Below are positions 22,732-34,575 of a stretch of 64,000 bases of DNA, one piece after another; the stretch's first letter is position 1; each line of letters opens with the position of its first letter. This stretch comes from Cryptomeria japonica (taxonomy: Eukaryota; Streptophyta; Pinopsida; Cupressales; Cupressaceae): contig NC_081413.1 in NCBI RefSeq assembly GCF_030272615.1, positions 23,812,501-23,876,500 on the forward strand, written 5' to 3'. A model generated the notes under the pieces. It had not been told where the DNA came from, did no database searches, and saw only the letters and a list, made by a program, of their open reading frames with translations. The position numbers and the translations under genes are program-made.

Positions 22732-22856
22732 AATCTCCTATTCTTGCACATCAAGTGGAATGTCAGATGAAGGGGGGGCAAGTAGGTTGTTAAAATAATT
22801 AACTCCTTCATCTTGAATTTCTTGATATGGTTGTTCATTGCTGCTTCTAGGATATG

Positions 22857-23975
22857 TTGTTGTCATTGATGTTAATATATTTCTGTGATTTATTTCAGTG
22901 AGTTTGGGAAGGTCTTCTAATCTGGTTTTGTAGTTTGGTTTTGTTAATCACTGTTTTGTAGAATCTAGTATTTCCTCTAGTATATTTTGGTGTGATCAGA
23001 TCTTGTGCTGAGGCTTTGGGATATTGTTTGGGATGATCTTGTGTATCTCCTTTTCAGATGGTTCATGATTTGGTGCCCTTCAAGTTATCTTTATTCGTGG
23101 CAGTTGCTAATTGGTTGTGTTCTTGAGCTTTCTGATGTTGATCGATGAAGATTTGATAAGTGGTGTTGGTGCAGCTGTTGGTGATGATTCTAATGTGCTC
23201 GTTGGTGTTTCCTAGTTGTGTCCTATTTTTTTGGTGATCCACATTGATCATTGTGCAAGTTTTTGGTAGTTTTCATCAACCGGTGATGATTTTCGTGTTA
23301 TGCAGTATTTCTGATGGTGTAGCGTGTTGCAGTTGACCTTGGCGTGACTTTCGGTGGATGAATTAGGTCCATGCTATGAAACGAAAATCATTATATTTTT
23401 CCAGTGATCGATCTTTGTATCATGTAATGTAATTTTGTGAGTTGAGGGTTTAGCCGACCTTGTTATCAAGGTTGATGAATTGTATATACAGGTGAGTTAT
23501 TCACTTAGTTTTGGTGTCGATATTGTGTTTGCATTATCAGAGAGAGGTAAATGTGCGAACAAGAAATTTATCATTCAGTGAAGTGTCGAGGCGAGATTTG
23601 TGTTGCAGGGCAAACAATTGTGCTTAACCATTACTGTCATCAGGCATTTGTAGATGCTATCATTGCAGTTCATTTCTTTTGGATTGTAATCTGAATCATA
23701 TTGTATGTCAGTGAGACTTCCCTGAGGGTTGTAGCCTTTCGAGCAAATATATTTTGAGCAGTGAGCTCTAGGTAGTGTTCTTGAATGCATGTGCATTCCC
23801 CCTTAACCGGGTTTTCCACGTGTAAAATCTTGGTGTTGTGTGTTTATTCTTAATTTGCTTATCTGTTTATTGTTGTAGTTTATTAGTTTTTGTTTTGGAG
23901 CTTAATTTTTCTAGATCTGGGGGAAGACTGATTCACTCCCCCTCTCTCAGTCTTCCTTCTTGATTTCTACTAACA
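22857..23975 (+). repeat. C2 3' LTR, main part
   Basis: It continues from GGATATG with TTGTTGTCATTGATG and ends CTACTAACA (23975). With the 11 bases at 17805-17815 the full LTR is about 1130 bp. The last 125 bases match the 5' LTR remnant at 8188-8317. The piece is non-coding. Confidence 0.8.
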
Positions 23976-24929
23976 GTGTTGACATTAATAGTATGAAGCT
24001 CACTAATGTCCACGTGTTTCCTTGTTTGGTGGTACACTTAGTTTGATAAAAAAAGAGGCAAGAAAGTGTTTCCCTTTCATCCATGAAAGTAGAATACATG
24101 GTATCTATTCATATTTTTTAGGAAGAAATGTGGCTTTAGAGATTCTACTCAAACGTTGGCCTCTTGTAAAAGAATATAAGGATAGATTGTAACAAATCTA
24201 GAATACAATTATTTTGTGGAAGAATCATATTTTGTATTCTTGAACAAGCTCCTTAATGTTCATTGCCATCTTTTACGACATGGTGGCTTGGAGAAAAGTA
24301 TATTGTTGGATAAAGTTGATTCCTTGGATAATGTTGTTGAAGTTTAGGAGTACTAAGAAGTTAGTTAGTATAGAAAATCAATGGGCATAACTACCCTTCA
24401 CAACTTATTCATGTATACTTGCCCACCTATGCAAAGTGTTCAAGTGGGAATTTTTTGAGATATGCACATTTTATACTTATATGTTTTACACGCTTTATGA
24501 AGTATACACTAACTTAGAGTATTAGAAACTTTTCAAGTTGGCTTTTCAATCCATAGTTTTATACCCATTATTTTGTGATACTACTTAATAGTTTTCTATA
24601 TTGATGTGGCTATAAATAATCACACAGAGATTAGGGTTAATATAAGCAAGCTGTATCTTATTGTATTATGAATAGTTGAGTTAATACAATAAGTGAGTTA
24701 TTTTTCTCTTGATGTTTTCAAAATAAAATTTTCAAGATATAAATAATGTTTTATGTGTAAATGATTTACTTTATTCCATTATATTGTATATTTAAATCTA
24801 TTTCCTTTTAGATGGCATGCCTACAATCAAGGAGATTATTGAAAAATATTTTAATGTTTCAATTGAATGATTTCTAAATAATACTGTGACTAATGTACTT
24901 ATTACAAAAATATTTTATTTCAGTAATAA
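23976..24929. other. Non-coding AT-rich spacer right of C2
   Basis: No ORF or recognised domain. The part at 24600-24680 (GATGTGGCTATAAATAATC and following) looks like the TATA and transcript-start part of a Copia-type LTR, but I could not find both ends. Confidence 0.35.
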
Positions 24930-25865
24930 AAAAATCATAGAAATAAATGGTATGAGCTTTCCACAGTCCATGACTAATTGTAAAAAGTGTGTGCATTTTT
25001 AGATCAACATTTCAAATCACACTCAATGATCCATCATCAGGAAAAGGAAGAATGAATTAGGGTTGCAGAAGAGATGAATAATCAAATATAATAATAATAA
25101 TAATAAATAAATAAACAATCAAATAAACAAAACTAAGAAAAAAAAGAAACACAAATAATAAAGAATAGGGAGAAAAAGAAATAGGTCAACAAAAAGAATG
25201 AAAGATAAAAGAAGAGGGTGAAAAGAAGATTAAAAAATAAGGAATCAACCAAGATGGCACAAAATTTTACATTTTTAGTAATTACAATATTTAGACTTTA
25301 CTATTAAAATTAATATTTTAGTCTTATTTAAATAATTAGTACTGCCATCTTGGTTGATTCTTTTTTTTTTTAATCTTATTCTCAACCTCTTCTTTTCTCT
25401 TTCATTCTTCTCTCTTACTAATTTCTTTTTCCTAGTTTTGTTTACTTGATTGATTTTTTATTTTTTTATATATTTGGTTATTAATCTCCTTTTGCAATTT
25501 CACTCTTAGTGCAAACATAACTCCACAATCAATGTAACTATCTATTCCGTGCTTTTGGATTTGATTGTGTGTAAAAAATTCAGCATCAATGTTTTGGGTC
25601 ACAACTCTTTGAACTCTATCTCATCCTAATGATGGTTCACGCAATACACATAATGTGACCTAAAAGGTTGATGCTAAATTTTTTACACACAATCAAATCC
25701 AGAAGCACATAATAGATAATTTGACTCTTTATAAGGGTTTATCTGCAATCCTAACATATTCTTCTTTTTCTGGATGATGGATCACTAAGTGTGATCCAAA
25801 ACATTGATTTAAAAATACACACAATTGAATCCATAAAACTTTTTCCAAAAAATCATAATGATATC
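24930..25865. mobile_element. Large foldback (inverted-repeat) element
   Basis: The left arm (about 24960-25256) and right arm (about 25346-25860) are reverse complements over long stretches. For example, GGAATCAACCAAGATGGCA (25240-25258) pairs with TGCCATCTTGGTTGATTC (25345-25362), and CACTCAATGATCCATCATC pairs with GATGATGGATCACTAAGTG. The loop is about 90 bases. The right arm is longer because a second foldback element is inserted in it (25540-25725). There are no ORFs, so this is MITE-like and non-autonomous. The target-site duplication was not resolved. Confidence 0.65.
25540..25725. mobile_element. Small foldback MITE nested in the larger one
   Basis: Arms TATCTATTCCGTGCTTTTGG and onward (from about 25540) pair with the region ending CAGAAGCACATAATAGATA (about 25722). 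They include GATTTGATTGTGTGTAAAA against TTTTACACACAATCAAATC. The central part is about 75 bases. It lies in the right arm of the larger foldback and has no partner in the left arm, so it is a later insertion. Confidence 0.65.
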
Positions 25866-27261
25866 ACAAAATTATGAAATTTCTTTATTAAATTATATAA
25901 ATGAAATGAAAAGAACAATCTCCTTCTTAAACACTTTTATAAAAGAATCTCATGTACCAAACTCACATCTCAATCTATATTAACTTAAAAAAAACCCAGA
26001 TATTCCTTTTTCTCGAACCTAAGGTTAAATAACTAACAACTACTATTAATCAAAATGCATACACATCTAAAGTTCCATGACACAAAAGACTAGCCATCTT
26101 GCAAAGCAAACCAAACAAAACGGTGGATATGTACTCATACCAATGATTAGCCAATACATGCCTTCCACTGGAAAAACATACAAGACAGTCTTTAACCATT
26201 AAAAAAATACCTTACACCCATAAAGAAAACCACCCATTTACCTTAGTTGAAAGTAGGACATAAACCTAAAAATGTTAAAAAGAAAACAAACAAAAATCTC
26301 TTTCCCCACTAGTGTACCGCTTACAAATAGCCCACCCACCATAAAATCTACATGTTTTTTCCATCGACAAGACAAAGCTACCACATTGACAGATTGAGAG
26401 AGTGACATTGTGTCTTCAATTTCACTTTAGTTTCAAAGTGGCTCAACCAATTTTTAACACTTAGTCAAAATATACTTTGGAATCACTCTTTTTTACACTA
26501 CCTTAGTAGATTGCTTCACATGTAAACTAAGAATCTAAGGACTTGTTTTTTTTATCATTATTCTTGTTCTTGACTATGATATTTGTTATCCCTTTTCATT
26601 TATTTATTTTTCCTTCCATGGTTGTTAAGATCTAGCCGGTCACTTTGTGGGACCCATGTACCCATCAATTTTTTGGTTGCTTATGCTTATATCGTAAGAT
26701 ATGACAAATGTTGAGCCCTTTAATCATGAGAGATCACATGTGACAAGTCACATAAGACATTTGTCCATCATTCCATTCTTCTTTGTCTTGCAACAATGAT
26801 CACATCTTTCTCCCTTTTCATTTCATTATATTATAACATAATATAATGCAGGTTTTTAATGATTTTTAATTAAAAAAGGGAAATTTTTTTTATCAGGAAA
26901 GATGTAATTAGTTCCTTTTTTGAGATTGCCCTCACCATAATTGACAAATAGCAATATTAATTATTCATCATTTAATTATAATGACAAGTTTAAATTTATA
27001 ATAATGATGATAATGACTATCGATTTTTAGATAAATAAGGTTTATGATTATTTTTTAAAATGCTAATCAGTGTATAACGTAGTTGATTTGGTGTTATGAT
27101 ATGTAATTGGGATTATTTTTGTTTCTTGTTTTCATCCCTTCAATCAATTATATCATGAGTTCTTATAGATTAAAATATCATTCTTCTGACATCGTTATAA
27201 AAGAATAAATGAGATAACAATCATTCATTTGCACATCATATGCATATAGATGAAATACATA
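25866..27261. other. Non-coding AT-rich spacer
   Basis: About 1.4 kb with no ORF, repeat array or RNA gene that I can support. Confidence 0.4.
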
Positions 27262-29642
27262 CAAGATTAAAGATTCTTTATAATATCATTTGTGTATTTA
27301 TATATCATTATAGAGAGTTGTATTGTTATTTAAATACAAATGTTGGGTTCTCGTAAAACTTATCCCCTCCAATAAAACTTCCATTTCCACTAATTTATAT
27401 ATTTTTGTCAAAGTATTTTGAAAGGAGGTTCCACTATCAAAGAAGTTACAATATGATTTTTTGTACATTTGTAAAACTCTATCGAGTAATTTATTCATGT
27501 AACACAACTCATAGGAAACAAATGCTAAAGATAACTTTAATAAATTATAATTAAAAATGGCATGCTAATTCTAGTTGATTTAAATTATCTCTAGATGTAC
27601 AATAAAATATCAAATCAATGATATCAGATTTTCATAATCCATAATTGTAATCAGTGTAAATTTTTTGGATTCAACTACAAGTTAGTTTTTGTATAAAAAA
27701 CTAACATGCAATCTAATCCAAAAATTTAACATTAATTACAAAATATCAAGTGTTAAGATCTCCTTTAAAACCAAGATGTAATTTAAAGGGGCAAAGAGTT
27801 TACAACAACAAATTAATTTATTGTTGCTTACATTTATTGACAAGTGTCACATACTAAGTAGTGTCTCATGTTTCATTTAAATTTGATTTTTTGAAAAAGT
27901 TATTTATAGAAATAAAATCACAATAATATATTATTCAAATATATTTTTATCACTTTTGTAAAAATAATTTGACTACAATTTATTATTATCAAAATTGTAT
28001 CTATATGCTTGGTTTAAAATTGAGCCAAAATGGCATAATCTACGTTGTTTGGGTTTTTTGGACCTTTTGAATGAGTTCTAGATACCAAGGACTGAATCTG
28101 AGCTATCAGGGATTTGTACCTACACTCTATCAAATTTCAATTGATTTTGGGTGGACTATGGTGCCCCAGGCATCCCAGGCACTCTAGTCCTAGGACTAGG
28201 GCACCCTAGGCAACCTAGTCCTGGGACTAGGGCACCCCAGACGACCTAGTCGTGAGTTTTCCTGATGAAATTGAAAATATGAACTTGTGACTTTGTATTG
28301 AGATGATTTCTTTTTGTCACACCTCCCAAAAACTCTAACTAAACCTGTATCTACACACAAGAAGAGAAAAATGGTGATTGTGGGCTGTATAAGGGCTTGC
28401 CTTAGTCAAACCTCGGGTTAAGACTCAACCCTGCAATGTTGATAAAATGAAAAAGAAGTCTAAATTTGAAATACTTGAAAGGAAATGCTTCAATTAAAAC
28501 AATTATACCTTCAGTTGATGATGCAATTCTCTTAGGATAAGCTCACCATGTGTTGATGCAATAGCATGATCAAGATATCATGAAATCATAAATTAAACAA
28601 TGCTTGAATATGCCTTGAAGTAACTTGTTGCTCTTGAATAAGAACTTCTCTTGAAGTCTTGATGATGTGATGCTCATGATATGTGATTCTCTAAACAAAT
28701 CTAGAGAGAGAGAGAGAGGCCTTTATACCTCATCAAGCATTTTGAGGTATAAAAATTGAAGTAGGCTAGCACGAGTTTAAAATTCCTACTCAACCAAGTT
28801 GACTGTTAAGTGGTTCAAATTTGAGCCAAGACATTGGGGGGTGAGGTGCCTTGAGAGCCCAAATTTAAACCCAAGGTCTAGAATGTTGAGCAGAGGCTAG
28901 GATTAAATGTAAATTGAGTTGTGATGTTAGGGTAAGATACAAAAGGCCATACATGTTGAAATAGGGCCTAGGAAGGTAAAAAGAAATGAGGAGGTGAAAG
29001 AATTAAAGGGCAAACCTATGATTAAGGGCCCATGTAATATTTTGATGATATTTAATTAAGAGAAGACCCATAATATTACTTAATTTAAATTAATAAAGGT
29101 CCTATAATGCATAGAGGAATGATAAATACTAAAATGAGTGCTGGGAGAGTGTCAAATTGGACACCCTAATTAAAGTGTACAATTTATGTCTCTATAGTCT
29201 ATAACTTCTACTCACCAAGATGTTGGATGAAGGTGTAAGGGTAACACAACTCATGCACAAAGAAGGAAATTTTGTATGGATATACTTGAAATCACAATAC
29301 TTTTGACAATGCAAACTAAATAAATGATTAAACAATGCAATTTCCTTATAGAATGATTGATTAACCAAGGAATTAAGTAAATAGATGCTTATAAATATGA
29401 AAATAACATAAAATATAAATCATATTTGAGCATATAAATTATAAATTATGTAACCCACAATTCAATTTATCCAAATAAATTAGGGTTTTATGAAAAGAAC
29501 CTCTTAAATTAATATAAATTAAGTGAACAAATGATATATTTTAGAAATGAGTACAAATATGAATTGATTAAATCCATACAAATCAGTCTAAAAATAATAA
29601 ATAGAATTAATACAAGCACAATATCGGGTTCACTAAAATGTG
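27262..29642 (-). repeat. Degenerate LTR-element leader, copy 1
   Basis: This block is repeated, diverged, at 30780-32040 plus 32651-33235. Shared landmarks are the AGATTAAAGATT start, the GTATGCC/TAATTCTAGTT region, a short hairpin around TTTTGGATT/AATCCAAAA, the ACTAGGGCACCC region and the AGACCCATAATATTA region. Its right end reads TCGGGTTCACTAAAA followed by TGTGAAGG. That resembles a tRNA-Trp primer site next to an LTR, like G3 at 62643-62660. No coding region survives. It probably belongs to a non-autonomous or heavily decayed element read on the minus strand. Confidence 0.5.
28184..28241. repeat. Short 31-bp tandem repeat with palindromic core
   Basis: CTAGTCCTAGGACTAG (28184-28199), a perfect 16-base palindrome, is followed 31 bases later by CTAGTCCTGGGACTAG (28215-28230) and then a partial third unit. 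Each is followed by GGCACCC. A decayed version lies near 31672-31712. Confidence 0.7.
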
Positions 29643-30779
29643 AAGGGTGGTGAAAATAGGCGATCCACAATTTAGGCTATGAATCCACTTATTTCCACAC
29701 CTCACATTTGAAGGGAGAGTGAACCCAATATATTGAACCTCAATTCTATTAGGAAGAGGGTTGAATATTGATTAGATTCTACTCACCATTTTGATTAGTT
29801 GGGAATGCAACTAAAATGATGTAATTTGGAAGCTAGATCCAGGGTAAATAGTAGGGATTTGACCTAAAATAACATAAACAATAAGATATATTTATATTAT
29901 GTAGACATAGATCTAAATATGAGCAGAAGGGATATAGAGACACCTATGACAACAAATTTGACTCAAAAGTGCATGATCAAGAGGCAAATATCAACTTAGT
30001 CCTTTAGCTATCAGATGTGAACAAACATGGAAGTTTTGGAATCAAAATGTTGCTTAGAACCTATTCCCAAAAGGTCGTCAGAAGTTTGAGGGACTAGGAG
30101 AAAATTATCGACCTGTTCCTCAATTTTTCTCTCATGCAAAAATCTAATCTAGTTGTCATCGAATTCTCTTTTGGAATCTTCATCTACGGTTCCTGAATTT
30201 TTCACCTACATATATAAAGAAGGGAAATGGTGTTGTTGATAGGTGTTTTCCTGGGTCAAACCTCGGGTTTGGAACTAATCCTTGAATCAAAATTGAAATT
30301 GAACTCGAAATGGAATTTGACTAAATTGGAAAAGGCTGTCTTTTGAGGGCAAGGATAAATCTAAATTGAAATGTTTTAATTGGAACCTGATACCTTGATT
30401 AATCTTGTTTTGAATTATTCATGCATAGGTTGATAATTTTACATAGAATGTATTCATTATATCTTGATCATTGACACCATTATGAATTCTTGAAATCTAA
30501 ACTTGACCACTACTTCACTACCTTGATGATGCTTGATTTCCTGCTCACTTGAATTCGCAAAAGTGAAATTGAATTCCAACTTGAGAGATCTTGAGAGCTT
30601 ACAAAATGAGGGGGTTAGGTTTTCTTTTATACCTAAGTACACCAAATTTAAATTTTGAGGCAGGTCCATATGGAGAATGTTTTCTCGCCTTCGAAATGTG
30701 ACCATGTGGGGTACAAATTTGGACCCCTTTTGGGAGGACCATGGCACCCAAGGCATCCTAGTCCTACCAATTAGCGCTC
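29643..30779 (-). repeat. Probable LTR between the two leader copies
   Basis: It starts TGTGAAGGGTGG right after a tRNA-Trp-like primer site, and its body has the phrase GGTCAAACC(T/C)C...GTTTGGAA shared with the G3 LTRs (about 56640 and 63200). The right edge, where copy 2 begins, is near 30779 but no clear polypurine tract is seen there. Non-coding. Confidence 0.45.
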
Positions 30780-32040
30780 AAGATTAAAGATTATTTATAA
30801 TATCATTTGTATATTTATATATCTTTATAAAGAGTTGTATGTTATTAAAATACAAATGCTGGGTTTTGGTAAAACTTATCCCCTCTAATAAAAATTCCAT
30901 TTTCACTACTTTATATATTTTTGTCAAAGTATTTTGAAAGGAGGTTCCACTATCAAAGAGTTTAGTTACAATATGAATTTTTGTACATTTGTAAAACTCT
31001 ATCAAGTAATTTATTCACATAACACAACTCATAGGAAACAAATTCTAAAGCTAACTTTAATAAATTATAATTAAAATTGGTATGCCAATTCTAGTTAATT
31101 TAAATTATCTCTAGATTATAATAAAATATCAAGTCAATGATATTAGATTTCCACAATCCATAATTGTGATCAATGTTAAACTTTTGGATTGGATTGTGTG
31201 TTAACACAATCTAATCCATAAACTTAAAATTAATTACAAAATATCAAGTGTTGAGTTCTCCTCTAAAACCAAAATGTAATTTAAAGGGGCATAGAGTTTA
31301 CAACTGCAAATTAAATTATTGTTGCTTCCATTTATTGACAAGTATCACATACTAAATATTGTCTCAAGTTTCATTTAAATTTGATTTTTTTATAAAGAAG
31401 ATATTTATAGAAATAAAATCACAATAATATATTATTCAAATATTTTTTATTAAACTTGTAAAAATAATTTGAGTACATTTTTTATTATCAAAATTGTATC
31501 TATATACTTAATTTAAAATTGAGCCAACATGGGATAATATATGGTGTCTTAGGTTTTTCTGGACCTTCCAAATGAGTGATGGACACCAGGGATTGAATCT
31601 GAGCTCCTGGGGGTCTGTACCTACTCTCTATTAAATTTTAACTGATTATGAGGGGGCTATGGAAACCTAGGCACCCTAGATCTAGGACTAGGGAACCCCA
31701 GACGGCTTAGTCCTGAGTTTTCCTGATGAAATTGAAATATGAACTTGTGATTGTGTATTGAGATGATTTCTTTCTACCATGCCTCCCAAAACCTGAACCT
31801 AGATCTACACACAAGAAGAAAAAATGGTGTTTGGAGGTTGTATAGGGGCTTGCCTTAGTCAAACCCTGAGTTGGACTCAACCCTACAACGTTGATAAAAT
31901 GAAATAGAAGTCTGAAATCGAAGTAATTGAAAGGAAATGGTTGAATTGAAACAATTATACCTCCAATTGATGACGCAATAACATGATTAAAATATCATGA
32001 AATCATAAATAAAACAATGCTTGAAGATGCTTTGAAGTAA

Positions 32041-32650
32041 CTTGTAATTTTAAACCTGTTTCGGCCTGCTTTGAAGAGTAGTAAGCTCTTTTTATTGTAA
32101 TCTGATATACATAGTGGATATTTTTGTGGGAAAGTGCTCACCGCAGTTTTTCCCTATTTGGGTTTTACACTTAGAAAATATTGGTGTTCATTTGTTGGAT
32201 GTGTTGCAAGGTGTGTGCCCTTTGTCTCCTTGTGTTGTGCAGTGAAACACTCAAGTTTGTGACATGGCTTAACTACCTCCTGTGGATTCTATAATTCTAG
32301 TGGTTGTATCAGGAATTAACAAGTCAATCTTTTGGTGCAATGACAACTGCACTTGTAACAAGTGGTATCAGAGCTTGGTCACATTTTCAAAAGCCTCACT
32401 TGTGTTGGTGGGGGATTGTTGCAAGGTGTGCACCCTTGGTCTCCTTGTGATGTGCAACATAGTGCTCAGGTTTGTGACATGGCTTCGTTATGTGGATTAT
32501 ATAAGTCTAGTGGTTGTATCAAGCATTAACAGGTTGATATTTTGGTGCAATGACAACTGCACTTGTAACAGGATGTGTTGTTGATTAATTGTTTATGTGC
32601 TGCATTAAATTTAGTTTGGACCAATTCACTCCTTCCTCTCAGTCCTACCT
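32041..32650 (+). mobile_element. LTR-like fragment inserted in leader copy 2
   Basis: The sequence is absent from copy 1. Its right end (ACCAATTCACTCCTTCCTCTCAGTCC) has the C-rich tail typical of Copia U5 ends such as C2. Its left part has CACCGCAGTTTTTCCC and TTGGGTTTTACAC, also typical of Copia LTRs. Both edges are approximate and no target-site duplication was found. Confidence 0.4.
32202..32570 (+). mobile_element. TRIM (miniature LTR retrotransposon), copy 2
   Basis: Two direct repeats (32202-32360, 159 bp; 32417-32570, 154 bp) start TGTTGCAAGGTGTG and end CACTTGTAACA. The short middle holds the PBS TGGTATCAGAGC (32363-32374) and a purine-rich GGTGGGGGAT. A perfect 5-bp target-site duplication GGATG flanks it (32197-32201 and 32571-32575). 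Its LTRs share the TGTGGATTCTATAA...TAGTGGTTGTATC core with the TRIM at 11501, so both belong to one family. Confidence 0.9.
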
Positions 32651-33235
32651 TGGTTCAATAGAGAGGACCCATAATATTAATTAATTTAAATAATAGAGGT
32701 CCTATAATGCATAGTGGAATGAGAAATATTAAAATGAGTGCTAGGAGAGTGTGAAATTGGACACCCTAATTAAAGGCGTACAATTTATGACCCTACAGTC
32801 TATAGCTTCTTCTCATTGGGATGTTGGATGTACCTATGAAAGGGTAACATAAATCATGCACAAAGAATGAAAAGTTGTATGGATAAACTTGAAATCACAA
32901 TAGTTTTGACAATTCAAGATAAATAAATGATTAAAAAATACAATTTCCTTATAGAATGATTAATTAACCAATGAATTAAGCAAATGGATGCTTCTAAATT
33001 TGAAAATAACAAGTACTGTAAATTAGATATGAACATATAAATTAGAAATTATGTAACCCACAATTTAATTTTTCCAACTAAGCTAGGGTTTTATAAATTA
33101 AACCTCTTAAATTAATGTAAATTGAGTGCATAAATGATATATTTTATAAATGAGTACAAATATGAATTGATTTAATGCATTAAAATCAGATCTAAAAATA
33201 AAAATCAGAATTAATGCAAGAACAATGGTGGGTTT

Positions 33236-33604
33236 GTTGGAAATGTTAAAAAAATGGTTTTATTTATGCCCTACCTATGTGTCAGAACTTAGGGTTTAGG
33301 TTTTTTGAAGGAGGTTCTATACCTATCAAGGTTTTTCCTTTGTTCTCCTAGGTGATGTTATATTTCATAGTTGACCTGGTTTTAATTCATGGTCAGAAGG
33401 CCTTTTTATTATTTGTTCATCGGCCCCGCATGTTAGGGATCACTACTTCAAGTCGTTTCTTTAAATTTTTTTATATTCCTAAGTGTTGAGAAATCGCCGT
33501 AGCTTAGCCTTTTAAAATTACCTAGGGAGGGCCCCTTTGCACGATCATGATACCCTTGACAAGTCTCCATGTGCTCAAAAGGATCCAGTTAGGTTCCTGT
33601 CATA
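33236..33604. other. Non-coding spacer before the GGGATAAG array
   Basis: It begins TGTTAAAAAAATGG, where similarity to leader copy 1 stops. No ORF or known repeat is recognised. Confidence 0.35.
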
Positions 33605-34575
33605 GTGTCATTGTTGTGCGGGATAAGCGTGTCAAAGGAAACACAAAGAAATGTTATCTCGCAGGCTTTTTTAGGAAGAGGTCTCGACCCTGCGGGATAA
33701 GGAAGTAGCAAGGCTCGCAGAGAAAACCTTATCCTGTGACACATTTGAAGCGGTGATTAAGCCCCACGGGATAAGAAGGAGACATGAGTAAAAAAGGGAT
33801 CCTTATCCCACAATCACTTCATGACAATGAAAAGGTCGTGTGGGATAAGGAGCATTCACAAGTGTGGTAGCAGTTTTTCAATGTGAACTATGACCATGCG
33901 AGATAAGAGAAGATATGAAGCAGAGAGGACATACTTATCCTGTGGTGGTTTTAGGACATCGAGATGTGATTGTGGGATGAGAAGTAACTCAGAATTATAA
34001 GGTTAAAGTTCTCCCGCAAGGTTCCTAGGCCGACAAAAGATGGTGCGGGTAAGGGGTAATGAGGGATTCTAAGGAAACCTTATCTCGCAAGGAATTTTGT
34101 CTACACAAAGGTGGATTTAGGATAAGGGTTGCAAGCCTAGATTGAGAGGATCTCTTATCCCACACGTTCCTATGGGGATAAGAGATGGGTCGCGTGACAA
34201 GAAATAATAAGCATACAGGGCTTATCCTGCATGAAGTGAATATGCAAAGAGAGTGTTCTCATTCAAGAGTAAAAAGGGGAACTATCAGCCACATGAGATA
34301 AGGAGAGTGTCAGACGACATGCTCAAAATCTTATCTCACAAGGAGAAATAAGGATGGCAGTTGTGCAGTGGGATAAGGAGAGACAAGTGCGGATAAAGAA
34401 AAGGTAGCAAGGTGTTATCCCGTGAATGGGAAATGGATACTTCTAGGTGCCGCAAGATAAAAAGAAAAGGTAAATACATAGGAACCTTATCTTACGGGGA
34501 TAGTCAATAAAATAAAATATTGTGCGAGATAAGGAAATAAAGAGAAATCCAAGGAAGGCTTATCCCGTAGAGATG
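33605..34575. repeat. Alternating-strand array of the GCGGGATAAGG motif
   Basis: About 25 copies of a motif near TGCGGGATAAGG occur, in many places alternating with its reverse complement CCTTATCCCGCA, at spacings of roughly 20-50 bases. Examples are TGCGGGATAAGCG (33618), TTATCTCGCAGG (33653), CTGCGGGATAAGG (33690), CTTATCCCACA (33800), CTTATCCCACACG (34153), GTTATCCCGTG (34415) and CTTATCCCGTAG (34559). Neighbouring opposite copies can pair as stem-loops. It lies upstream of the decayed ORF beginning at 35062. Confidence 0.75.

Larger units (their letters stand above)
17816..22849 (-). mobile_element. 5'-truncated L1-type LINE
   Basis: About 5.0 kb is flanked by a 7-bp target-site duplication GGATATG (17809-17815 and 22850-22856). 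The left end starts with GG and a run of 13 T (17818-17830), which is the poly(A) tail read from the other strand. The order on the minus strand from right to left is RT, C-terminal region, zf-RVT finger, RNase H, then about 2 kb of non-coding 3' sequence. The endonuclease and ORF1 are missing because only about 110 bases lie upstream of the RT start, as expected for incomplete reverse transcription. It landed in the C2 3' LTR. Confidence 0.88.
8188..23975 (+). mobile_element. Old, decayed Ty1/Copia element C2 with nested insertions
   Basis: The + strand order is truncated 5' LTR (8188-8317), PBS (8320-8332), gag remnants, pol remnants (to about 15880), a long 3' untranslated part, polypurine tract (17792-17804) and 3' LTR (17805-17815 joined to 22857-23975). 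Nested inside are a 3.4-kb insertion in gag, a probable solo LTR and a LINE. Coding frames hold many stops and frameshifts, so it is dead and much older than C1. The 5' end is fused to G2 without a recognisable target-site duplication. Confidence 0.85.
30780..33235 (-). repeat. Degenerate LTR-element leader, copy 2, with insertions
   Basis: This aligns with 27262-29640 in two blocks, 30780-32040 and 32651-33235. The gap between blocks is filled by an LTR-like fragment (32041-32650), which itself carries a TRIM. The copies differ by many substitutions and small indels, so the duplication is old. No ORF of note. Confidence 0.55.
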
